From: an uncultured Clostridia bacterium
GTDB taxonomy: Bacteria > Bacillota > Clostridia > Oscillospirales > Ruminococcaceae
Assembly (NCBI GenBank): GCA_947630555.1
Contig: CANRIA010000012.1
Location: forward strand, 1-60,409
Reading direction: 5' to 3'
Length of the DNA stretch: 60,409 bases
Shown here: positions 53,753-60,409 of the stretch, one piece after another
Layout of the letters: every line of letters starts with the position of its first letter
How positions within the stretch are numbered: the first letter of the stretch is position 1
The notes under the pieces: generated by a model
The model's database searches: none
Told to the model about the DNA's origin: nothing
What the model saw: the letters and a program-made list of their open reading frames with translations, nothing else
Program-made: the position numbers and the translations under genes

Positions 53753-54247
53753 ATGCCCGAAAATAAAAAGCTGTTTACAAAAGAAGCCTATCAGGATCTC
53801 GTAGACGATCTTGAATATTTAAAGACCGTCAGATCACGCGAGGTGGCAGAAAAACTTAAAGAAGCCCGTTCGTTCGGCGACCTTTCGGAAAATGCCGAGT
53901 ACGATGCCGCTAAAGACGAGCAGGCAGCCCTCGAAAGCGAGATAAAAGAAAAAGAATATCAGCTCAGCATTGCTGTAATAGTCAACGAGAGCGATATTAA
54001 CGAAAATGAAGTCAATCTTGGCTCTCGCGTAGTCCTTAAAGACCGCAGCGACGGCTCACTTGAAACGTATATAATAGATTCATCTTCAAAATCCGACCCC
54101 GAAAACGGCATAATATCCGATGAATCTCCCGTCGGCAGAGCCGCCATGCATTCCAAAGTAGGAGACGTGTTTGACGTAAATACCCCTATGGGAATAGTAG
54201 AATTTGAAGTTATGGAAGTTTCGAGAGAAACGAAAGGAAGGAAATAA
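53753..54247 (+). CDS. greA: Transcription elongation factor GreA
   Basis: 164 residues; rescues backtracked RNA polymerase by stimulating transcript cleavage. The N-terminal coiled coil has LFTKEAYQDLVDDLEYLKTVRSREVAEKLKEARSFGDLSENAEYDAAKDEQ, whose SFGDLSENAEYDAAKDEQ tip bears the acidic residues. The C-terminal FKBP-like domain is DESPVGRAAMHSKVGDVFDVNTP. ATG 53753 is eight bases past AAGGAG. It directly abuts lysS. Confidence 0.96.
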   Translation: MPENKKLFTKEAYQDLVDDLEYLKTVRSREVAEKLKEARSFGDLSENAEYDAAKDEQAALESEIKEKEYQLSIAVIVNESDINENEVNLGSRVVLKDRSDGSLETYIIDSSSKSDPENGIISDESPVGRAAMHSKVGDVFDVNTPMGIVEFEVMEVSRETKGRK

Positions 54248-55822
54248 ATGAGTGACATCAGCGAGCAGATCCTCCCCGAAGAGGAAGAGCTTACCGCCGA
54301 GGAATTAAATACCTATAAGAAGATAAGAATGGATAAGCTGAGCGACCTTAAAGCCGCAGGCAAAGACCCGTTCGCAGTTACAAAGTACGACGTTACAACA
54401 AATACCGCCGCCTCCAAAGCAGAGTATGAAGCAGTAGAAGCGCGCGTAAAAGAGCAGTGCGGCGAAGATGAGCAGCTTTTGAAAGAAAAGCTTGAAGCCG
54501 AAAGAACTACCATTCGTTTGGCAGGCAGAATTATGTCACGCCGCGATATGGGCAAGGCTAATTTTATAGACCTTTTAGACGCCAAGGGCAGAATACAGGT
54601 CTATGTCCGCCTTAATGAAATAGGCGAAGAAAATTTTGCCGACTTCAAAAAGTGGGATATAGGCGATATAGCAGGCGTTGAAGGCTTTGTCTTCCGTACT
54701 CGCAGGGGCGAGATTTCGCTGCACGCCACAGGTATAACACTGCTTTCAAAATCGCTTGCACCTCTGCCCGAAAAGTGGCACGGTCTTAAAAATCAGGATA
54801 TGCGCTACCGCCAAAGATATACAGACCTCATCTGTAATCCGCAGGTGCGCGATACCTTCGTAAAGCGCTCTAAAATTATCGCTTCAATTCGCAGATTTTT
54901 AGACGGCAGAGGCTTTATGGAAGTCGAAACACCCATGCTCGTTTCAAACGCAGGCGGTGCGGCTGCCAGACCTTTCGATACCCACTATAACGCCCTTAAC
55001 GAGGATATAAAGCTGCGTATTTCTCTTGAGCTTTATCTCAAAAGACTTATAGTCGGCGGTCTTGAAAGAGTGTATGAAATAGGCAGAGTTTTCCGCAACG
55101 AGGGCGTAGATGCACGCCACAACCCCGAGTTTACCCTTATGGAACTCTATCAGGCGTATACTGACTACCACGGCATGATGGAACTTACCGAAAGTATGTT
55201 CAGATATTTGGCACGAGAAGTCTGCGGCAGCGATATTGTCAAGTACGGCGAACTGGAAATAGATTTCGGCAAACCGTTTGAAAGACTTACCATGACCGAA
55301 GCTGTAAAAAAGTATTCGGGCGTAGATTTTGATGAGATCGAAACGCTGGAGCAGGCAAGAAAGATAGCCGACGAGCACCATGTAGAGTATGAACAGCGGC
55401 ATAAAAAGGGCGATATTCTGAATTTGTTCTTTGAAGAATTTGCCGAGGAACACCTCTTGCAGCCAACGTTTATTATGGATCACCCGATAGAAATATCGCC
55501 GCTTACCAAGAAAAAGCCCGACGATCCCGAAAAGGTAGAAAGATTTGAACTTTATATAAACGGCTGGGAAATGTGTAACGCCTATTCTGAGCTCAACGAC
55601 CCCGTTGACCAGAGAGAAAGATTTGTAGAGCAGGAAAAACTGCTCTCGCAGGGAGACGAGGAAGCCAACCGCATAGACGAGGATTTCCTCCACGCGCTGG
55701 AGATAGGTATGCCCCCCACAGGCGGCATAGGCTACGGCATCGACAGACTCGTTATGCTTCTAACAAACTCCCCCGCTATCCGCGACGTCCTCCTCTTCCC
55801 TACCATGAAATCTTTAGACTGA
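54248..55822 (+). CDS. lysS: Lysyl-tRNA synthetase (class II)
   Basis: 524 residues. An N-terminal OB anticodon-binding domain (from about 75: RLAGRIMSRRDMGKANFIDLLD) is followed by the class II core: EVETPMLVSNAGGAAARPFDTHYN, ERVYEIGRVFRNEGVDARHNPEFTLMELYQAY (motif 2), and GIGYGIDRLVMLLTNSPAIRDVLLFP (motif 3). It starts one base after the greA stop. Element D begins six bases behind its stop. Confidence 0.96.
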   Translation: MSDISEQILPEEEELTAEELNTYKKIRMDKLSDLKAAGKDPFAVTKYDVTTNTAASKAEYEAVEARVKEQCGEDEQLLKEKLEAERTTIRLAGRIMSRRDMGKANFIDLLDAKGRIQVYVRLNEIGEENFADFKKWDIGDIAGVEGFVFRTRRGEISLHATGITLLSKSLAPLPEKWHGLKNQDMRYRQRYTDLICNPQVRDTFVKRSKIIASIRRFLDGRGFMEVETPMLVSNAGGAAARPFDTHYNALNEDIKLRISLELYLKRLIVGGLERVYEIGRVFRNEGVDARHNPEFTLMELYQAYTDYHGMMELTESMFRYLAREVCGSDIVKYGELEIDFGKPFERLTMTEAVKKYSGVDFDEIETLEQARKIADEHHVEYEQRHKKGDILNLFFEEFAEEHLLQPTFIMDHPIEISPLTKKKPDDPEKVERFELYINGWEMCNAYSELNDPVDQRERFVEQEKLLSQGDEEANRIDEDFLHALEIGMPPTGGIGYGIDRLVMLLTNSPAIRDVLLFPTMKSLD

Positions 55823-55827
55823 TAAAC

Positions 55828-56100
55828 CGTGGGTTTGTTTACTATACCTACTTTGCTGTTGGGGGAGACCCTTTTGGAAAAGGGTCGTCCCCCAAGCCCC
55901 CTCACTAAAACTTCTATATTTTTGGCGAGGGGTAATTATACTGTTTAATACACTTGAAGTTTACAATTTATTGCTGCTTTATAAAGAAAAATTACCCCTC
56001 GCCAAAAACAATGGAAAAGTCTTTGGAAAGGGGTATGGGGAAAACCTTTCTTCAGAAAGGTTTTCCCCAAAAGAAAAGCAGGCACTGTAGATAACCCACG
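55828..56100 (+). repeat. Element D copy 2 (three-hairpin repeat, behind lysS)
   Basis: A 273-base element bounded by CGTGGGTT (55828-55835) and AACCCACG (56093-56100). The core 55859-56068 carries a GGGGGAGACCCTTTT/AAAAGGGTCGTCCCCC hairpin, a central GGCGAGGGGTAATT/AATTACCCCTCGCC inverted repeat, and a perfect GGGGAAAACCTTTCT/AGAAAGGTTTTCCCC hairpin. Begins six bases past the lysS stop, reading in lysS direction. Copy 1 lies behind gyrA with different, but again pairing, outer arms. Confidence 0.85.
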
Positions 56101-56130
56101 ATTTTCAGTATAAAAAATCACGCTGATCTT

Positions 56131-56706
56131 TTAAATGAGACCAGCGTTTTTATTGCGTTTAAAATATATAAAGTTTACCGCGGTATATGTCGCAGCGCCC
56201 AGCACGCCCGAAACTATGTCACCCATGGTGTTTGTGTTGCTGCCCTGCATATCAATGTGCAGAAGATTATCAGCAGTGAACTCGTATATCTCCCAAAAGC
56301 CTGCGCACGCCGCCGAGAAGAAAAACGCGAACATCAGCATCACCGTGATGTCGTTTTTCATACCGCGCTTTTTGAATATGCGGCTTATCAGTATAAACCC
56401 TGCCTCCGCCAGAATTATGCCGCTGAGGTAGTGTACTATCCTGTCATAACAGCCCAGATATTTGTACAGATTTATCACCGAGCCCAGCGGCGCAGCAAAG
56501 AAGTGAAATACAAGCGCGAATATGTAAAACCTCAGCGGAAAAAACCACGCCGCCAAGCTCACTATCGCGACCGACACAAACGAGCCTGCTATCTTCACCG
56601 CGGTGGTTTCTATCGGCGAGAGAAGCGCTATCACAGTGCATATGCCGACCAGCGCAAGTTCGCAGAACGACAGCAAGAGTTTAAGCATTGTTTCTCGCTT
56701 TTTCAT
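56131..56706 (-). CDS. DUF2238-like membrane protein
   Basis: 191 residues with about six hydrophobic helices. YDRIVHYLSGIILAEAG, FFSAACAGFWEIYEFTADNLLHI and NTMGDIVSGVLGAA match the pattern of the DUF2238/YjdF integral membrane family (conserved H-F-LSG.., WEIxE, DxxxNxxG). The function is unknown. Its start overlaps the barstar stop by four bases (ATGA), so it is the third gene of the barnase operon. Confidence 0.7.
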   Translation of the reverse strand: MKKRETMLKLLLSFCELALVGICTVIALLSPIETTAVKIAGSFVSVAIVSLAAWFFPLRFYIFALVFHFFAAPLGSVINLYKYLGCYDRIVHYLSGIILAEAGFILISRIFKKRGMKNDITVMLMFAFFFSAACAGFWEIYEFTADNLLHIDMQGSNTNTMGDIVSGVLGAATYTAVNFIYFKRNKNAGLI

Positions 56707-56987
56707 GACTGTCCGTCCTCGGTTTCGTATTTTATCACAAGCCCGTGATACTGCTCTTTAGCATCTTCAAAAACACGAAGGATCTTTCCGGCATAGCCGC
56801 CGTCGATCTCATCTGCGTGAATAAAAACTATCTCGCCTTTAATTCCGCTCAGGCAGTCGTAAAGCGCATCAAGATTCCTGCCGTAATATTCGGGCAAAGC
56901 CAGTTTTTCTGCAAGATATTCGTGCGCCGCGCCGCGCTCAAAAAACATACGGCAGTCAAGCGTTATGCGGCTCTCATCGTTTACCAT
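56703..56987 (-). CDS. Barstar-family ribonuclease inhibitor
   Basis: 94 residues: FFERGAAHEYLAEKLALPEYYGRNLDALYDCLSGI is the core barstar motif (helix with NLDALWDxL), with the expected size. Barstar inhibits barnase-type ribonucleases in the cytoplasm, protecting producers. The start overlaps the barnase gene's stop by seven bases (56981-56987), so both are coupled, which fits an immunity role. Confidence 0.88.
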   Translation of the reverse strand: MVNDESRITLDCRMFFERGAAHEYLAEKLALPEYYGRNLDALYDCLSGIKGEIVFIHADEIDGGYAGKILRVFEDAKEQYHGLVIKYETEDGQS

Positions 56988-57568
56988 ATCACATCACCGT
57001 CTTTCGTAACAGTCACTTCCGAGAAGCTCTCATAGTGGTCGGAAGTATAAAAATACAGCCCGTCGTTTGAAAAAACCAGCCTGCGCGAACCCCTCGAAGG
57101 GTAGCCGTCGGTGTCAATGTCGCACTCGGTGTACTTGCGCCCGTCAGCTTCGGGCAAAAGCTCCTCGTAGTTGCCAAAGCGGTCGCCGCCGATAGCCGCG
57201 CCCTCTTTATAATCCTCGACCGAACCGCCGCTCCAGCCCAGAGCCTCAGCCTCTTTTTTGGTTATGTAGTTGGGCGGCAGCTCGCCGTATTCTTCAAGAT
57301 ACAAAACCACGTTTTCCACATCGTAATAATACCCGTCGCGCGCAGGAGCGTTTCCATGCTCATCGGCTCGCGTTTCTTTTTCTGCCTTTGTGGTGGTTGG
57401 CGTGGTCGCCGCAGTGCCGGACATGCTTGCCGCAGTTACAGTTGTTACCGAAGCTTTAGAAGTCACATTTGCAGAATTTGCAGTATTGCCGCTGTTGCCG
57501 CAGCCGGAGAACATCACCGCCGCCAGCAGGATTAAAACGGCTATAATGCGCATTTTTATGTTGTTCAT
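56981..57568 (-). CDS. Secreted lipoprotein barnase-type ribonuclease
   Basis: 195 residues: a lipoprotein signal (LLAAVMFSGC, Cys23), a Thr/Ser/Ala-rich linker (24-75), and a barnase domain (about 79-195). YITKKEAEALGW, AAIGGDRFGNYE and LPEADGRKYTECDID fit; the catalytic residues appear as Glu148, Arg159, Arg163 and His178 (SDHYESF), spaced like barnase Glu73, Arg83, Arg87, His102. It would be tethered outside the membrane. AGGAGG-type site (GGGGGAGG) before the ATG. Barstar is the next gene. Confidence 0.9.
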   Translation of the reverse strand: MNNIKMRIIAVLILLAAVMFSGCGNSGNTANSANVTSKASVTTVTAASMSGTAATTPTTTKAEKETRADEHGNAPARDGYYYDVENVVLYLEEYGELPPNYITKKEAEALGWSGGSVEDYKEGAAIGGDRFGNYEELLPEADGRKYTECDIDTDGYPSRGSRRLVFSNDGLYFYTSDHYESFSEVTVTKDGDVIW

Positions 57569-57752
57569 AGTGCCTCCCCCAAAGTGTATAAGTGTATATA
57601 TAAATAGTATAACATATTTTTCGCCGCATTACAAGCAGTAGACATTTGCGCGGTTTTGTATTATAATAGTACTAACACAACAAAGCACAAATTGTCATGA
57701 AACCGCCGCGTTTTTATGGTACAATATAACTGCACTGAAAGGATGGCGAAAA

Positions 57753-58616
57753 ATGGGACTTGCGGAGGGTATTCAGAAGGCTATAGACTACATTGAAGAA
57801 AATATAACGCAGGAGCTTGACCTCGGGCAGATCGCACGGCAGGCGGCTTTATCGCCACACTATTTTCAGAAGATATTCTATATTCTTTGTGGTATTACAG
57901 TAGGCGAATACATTCGCAGCAGGCGGCTGACCCTTGCAGGAGACGAGCTTGCTAAAACAGGCACAAAGGTCATTGATGTGGCTTTTAAATACGGTTTTGC
58001 CTCGCCCGAAAGTTTTGCAAGGGCGTTCACGCGTTTTCACGGTGTTGCGCCGTCGCAGGCAAAGAGAAGTAATGCCCGACTGCGGTCGTTTTCCCGCCTT
58101 AAAGTGCAGATCATATTGAAAGGCGGTAATTCTATGAATTACGAAATTGTTGTAAAAGAATCATTCACGGTACTGGAAAAGGTCGAGCGGCAGCAGGTCG
58201 CGGACGAGCAAAACACTATCCCGGAGTTCTGGGATAAATCGCTGCGTGACGGGACTATTGAAACTCTGCTTCAATACGCTCTTGACAGGACATACGTTTT
58301 CGGCATTTGCTATGGAAACGGTCATAGCGATAACGAGCATTTTGATTACGCCATTGCGGTTCAGTGTTCTCCCGACACCGCCGCGCCGGAGGGCTTTCGT
58401 GTAAGCGTTATACCCAAAAGAACTTGGCTGAAATTTGAATGCACGGGCGCGATGCCGAAAGCAATACAAGATCTGTGGCACGAGATCTCGGCGGAATTTT
58501 TGCCCGTTTCGGATCATCAGCCGACCTATGAAATGGACATAGAGGCATACCCGAGCGGCGACATGACGGCGGAGGATTACAAAAGTCAGATATGGCTGCC
58601 GATAGTTGACAAGTAA
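57753..58616 (+). CDS. AraC-family regulator with GyrI-like effector domain
   Basis: 287 residues. Residues about 8-105 form the AraC DNA-binding domain (two helix-turn-helix units: LGQIARQAALSPHYFQKIF and VIDVAFKYGFASPESFARAFTR). Residues about 130-285 are a GyrI-like small-molecule-binding domain (Rob/SAV type; ending YPSGDMTAEDYKSQIWLPI). The regulator probably binds a hydrophobic ligand and controls efflux or detoxification; the target is unknown. AAAGGATGG upstream. Precedes the GNAT gene by 16 bases. Confidence 0.85.
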   Translation: MGLAEGIQKAIDYIEENITQELDLGQIARQAALSPHYFQKIFYILCGITVGEYIRSRRLTLAGDELAKTGTKVIDVAFKYGFASPESFARAFTRFHGVAPSQAKRSNARLRSFSRLKVQIILKGGNSMNYEIVVKESFTVLEKVERQQVADEQNTIPEFWDKSLRDGTIETLLQYALDRTYVFGICYGNGHSDNEHFDYAIAVQCSPDTAAPEGFRVSVIPKRTWLKFECTGAMPKAIQDLWHEISAEFLPVSDHQPTYEMDIEAYPSGDMTAEDYKSQIWLPIVDK

Positions 58617-58632
58617 AAAAGGAGATGTTTAG

Positions 58633-59073
58633 ATGAACATAGAAGTCATGCGTGCGCAGGAGGAGTGGCAGCGCGCTGGGGCGTACTCGGTGAGGGTGCA
58701 GGGCATGAACCGACAGTGCGGCATATCATTGCGCGAGGAATTTGACGAGCACGACTGCGACGGCACGAAATACATAGTGCTGCTGGACGGCGGCTACCCC
58801 GTTGCCACCTGCCGTTTTTACGAGGTGGGCGAAAACGCCGTAACGCTGGGCAGGGTGGTAGTTCTGCCCGAATACCGCGGCAAGGGGCTTGGCAAAATGG
58901 CAGTGCGGCAGGCGGAGGAGTGGATAAAAACGCTGGGGTATAAAAAGATAGTTATCGACAGCCGTGTTGAGGCGGTGGGCTTTTATGAAAAGCTGGGGTA
59001 CGCGCGCACAGGCGAGGGCGCAAAGCAAAACGGGGTATTTCAGTGCGTGGGAATGGAGAAGAAAATATTTTAA
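58633..59073 (+). CDS. GNAT-family N-acetyltransferase
   Basis: 146 residues with the GNAT fold. ATCRFYEVGENAVTLGRVVVLPEYRGKGLGKMAVRQAEEWIK contains the acetyl-CoA motif A (R/Q-G-x-G-x-G/A as YRGKGLGK), and KIVIDSRVEAVGFYEKLGYARTGEG is motif B with the conserved Phe-Tyr. The substrate is unknown; similar short ElaA/YjcF-type enzymes modify small amines or proteins. AAAAAGGAG upstream; likely co-transcribed with the AraC regulator. Confidence 0.85.
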   Translation: MNIEVMRAQEEWQRAGAYSVRVQGMNRQCGISLREEFDEHDCDGTKYIVLLDGGYPVATCRFYEVGENAVTLGRVVVLPEYRGKGLGKMAVRQAEEWIKTLGYKKIVIDSRVEAVGFYEKLGYARTGEGAKQNGVFQCVGMEKKIF

Positions 59074-60059
59074 ACTATAATAATTGCGCTTACGCGCAGC
59101 GCAGGAGCGCACACGTTGACCGCCTGACAAGCAGCCGGTCAAGTGCCGAAGAACCCTCTTCGAGGCTTCTTCCATGCTTAACAACAAAGCGAACATCTAA
59201 AAGCCCTCGCCGCCATAAACGGTCGGCGGCGCACACCTTACGGTGTGACGGGCTTTTTTCGTTCACCGCCCCACTGTAGTTTGGTTATCTTCTCATTTTG
59301 AGCGTGCCACAACTTTCGCGTATTTTACTTGTTATGAACTTTTTACTTTGCACGGCGTTCGCTGCTAGAGGTTAGAAGTGAGAAGTTAGAGGTTAGAAAT
59401 GGTTTTGCGGCGTTTGCGTGTGCTTGCCCTGACTGCGGTTTAGATAGAGGCAAGAGGCAAGAAGTTAGGGCTTCTCACTTGGTTTGGCGTTCTCTGAGAG
59501 AACGCGGAAAGAGAGATAAGGTCTTTTCATAGGGGAGGCTCACCTATTAGAAGCAAGATAACGAGAAGCAAGAGGCAAGACTTCGCCCCATAACCTCTGT
59601 TCACCTTTCCACGACGCTGGAAGAATATTCTGCCAGCGCTCTCTCTTGGGGCGGCTTGCGGTTGGGTGATACTTTTTTTATTTGTTTATAGAACTTTTTA
59701 CTTTGTACGGCGTTCCATAATGGAACGCGGAAAGAGAGATAAGGTCTTTTCATAGGGGAGGCTCACCTATTAGAAGCAAGATAACGAGAAGCAAGAGGCA
59801 AGACTTCGCCCCATAACCTCTGTTCACCTTTCCACGACGCTGGAAGAATATTCTGCCAGCGTATTTCCTTTTTGGGCGGTATGTGGGTTGGGAATATAAA
59901 AAAACATCTAACACACATACTATCTGTGTTGGTACATAAAACTTTTAAAATTCGCGGCGTAAGCCGCACCTTATCTATTAACTATTCGTTATTCAATATT
60001 CACTATTCACTAATTCTGCTCCGCAGGTTAGCTGCGAAAGCAGCAACAATATATACACA
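59074..60059. repeat. Intergenic repeat field at the right end
   Basis: No gene. Module E starting at the GNAT stop (59087), GAAGAACCCTCTTC block (59149-59172), three-helix part (59203-59260), five heptamers (59365-59399), palindrome GCGTTCTCT/AGAGAACGC (59487-59505), then a 138-base segment 59501-59638 repeated identically at 59724-59861; the second copy starts with palindrome GCGTTCCAT/ATGGAACGC (59710-59728). Each copy ends in an F palindrome. AATAGTG-type heptamers lie at about 59976-60013. Confidence 0.8.
59203..59260 (+). terminator. Three-helix terminator-like element (module E) after the GNAT gene
   Basis: AAAAGCCC/GGGCTTTT outer stem, CGCCGCC/GGCGGCG, CACACC/GGTGTG, then GGGCTTTTTT. 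In the orientation of the upstream gene. Confidence 0.6.
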
Positions 60060-60061
60060 CC

Positions 60062-60089
60062 AAAAAAGAAGCCATTAACGGCTTCTTTT
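60062..60089 (-). terminator. Terminator of the ANTAR regulator gene
   Basis: GAAGCC/GGCTTC stem with loop ATTAAC (plus strand), giving a TTTTTT run on the minus strand just past the gene's stop. Confidence 0.7.
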
Positions 60090-60100
60090 CTATTTATGAG

Positions 60101-60409
60101 TTATGAGTACGAACTTATTATCTCCTCTGCCACGGCTTTTTTGGTAATGCTCCTGTCCATTGCCTGCTTTTCAATGTACCTGTGCGCATCGGGTTCTTCC
60201 ATCTTAAGCTCGGTCATCAGCAGCCATTTTGCGCGGTTTACAAGCCTTATTTCGCTCATCTTTTCTTCAATCGTCTGCGTTTTCTTCTCAAACTTGCGCA
60301 AGCGCTCGCGCAGAGCGCACATCCACCCCAGAGATACCGTGAACATCGACCGCGAAATGGGCTTTTGCAGCGTGAATATCCCGTGCGCCGTCGCCCTCTC
60401 GTAAATGTC
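60101..60409 (-). CDS. ANTAR-domain response regulator, C-terminal part (cut by window edge)
   Basis: The frame is open to the window edge on the minus strand, so it is incomplete at its N-terminus; 102 codons visible. It starts inside the receiver domain, DIYERATAHGIFTLQKPISR with the KP of receiver strand 5, continues through a helical linker (SLGWMCALRERLRKFEKKTQ) and ends in an ANTAR RNA-binding domain (RLVNRAKWLLMTELKMEEPDAHRYIEKQAMD). ANTAR proteins bind two-hairpin leader RNAs to stop termination, often of nitrogen genes. The Met at 60346 is internal, not the start. Confidence 0.8.
   Translation of the reverse strand, partial: DIYERATAHGIFTLQKPISRSMFTVSLGWMCALRERLRKFEKKTQTIEEKMSEIRLVNRAKWLLMTELKMEEPDAHRYIEKQAMDRSITKKAVAEEIISSYS

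Noticed and set aside
1-60409. tRNA, rRNA, tmRNA, SRP RNA or RNase P RNA genes
   Set aside because: I looked for characteristic motifs by eye and saw none; a covariance search would be needed to exclude them.

Overview
This window reads as the replication-origin region of a low-to-mid GC Firmicute, most likely a gut Clostridium-class bacterium of the Ruminococcus/Oscillospiraceae type. The reasons are the Bacillus/Clostridium origin order rpmH-dnaA-dnaN-yaaA-recF-remB-gyrB-gyrA, GGAGG-type ribosome binding sites, RemB (DUF370), Jag/KhpB, a Clostridium-style short ProRS, and several small families common in Ruminococcus. I cannot name the species from sequence alone.

Layout. 1-4.2 kb: DUF3795 protein, purB and alr, leftward. 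4.3-7.5 kb: a rightward island with a SLOG/DUF1273 protein, an LCP-like protein, a PII-like protein, and an AT-rich HipA-like kinase with a translationally coupled partner. 7.6-12.3 kb: a small membrane protein, engB, an MmcQ/YjbR protein, a C39-like lipoprotein and lon. 13.7-14.9 kb: the rpsF-ssb-rpsR operon with a near-consensus promoter. 15-29.7 kb: a RING/zinc-ribbon membrane protein, PHP phosphatase, proton antiporter, ppa, metallophosphoesterase, mfd, an AAA ATPase, pth and a Nudix hydrolase. 29.7-32.7 kb: YfhO and YbaK. 33-43.2 kb: gyrA, ycxB-like, gyrB, remB, recF, yaaA, dnaN, oriC and dnaA. Transcription turns at about 43.3 kb into rpmH, rnpA, yidD, yidC, jag, parA, parB, serS, a small membrane protein, proS, an SseB-like protein, greA and lysS (to 55.8 kb). 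The right end holds a lipoprotein barnase/barstar operon, an AraC/GyrI regulator, a GNAT acetyltransferase and the C-terminal part of an ANTAR response regulator cut by the window edge. Most housekeeping genes point away from oriC, so they are co-directional with replication.

The most unusual content lies between genes. At least six families of structured repeats recur in mosaic combinations: heptanucleotide tandem repeats (TTAGARG, CAAGARG, AATAGTG types); a two-hairpin module (C); a three-helix, terminator-like module (E); a long hairpin centred on a GAATATTC palindrome (F); short perfect palindromes; and a ~270-bp three-hairpin element (D). Several helices differ in sequence between copies while remaining complementary, which suggests that structure is conserved. 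Many copies sit directly behind stop codons, and three genes have a TAG stop built from the first heptamer of an array. No transposase is visible in the window.

The dnaA-dnaN spacer has no canonical TTATCCACA box that I can find. Instead it carries a cluster of TTTTCAACA-like 9-mers, and the DnaA recognition helix is correspondingly unusual (RDHSTMTTG in place of RDHTTVIHA). I saw no rRNA, tRNA, CRISPR array, prophage or insertion sequence.
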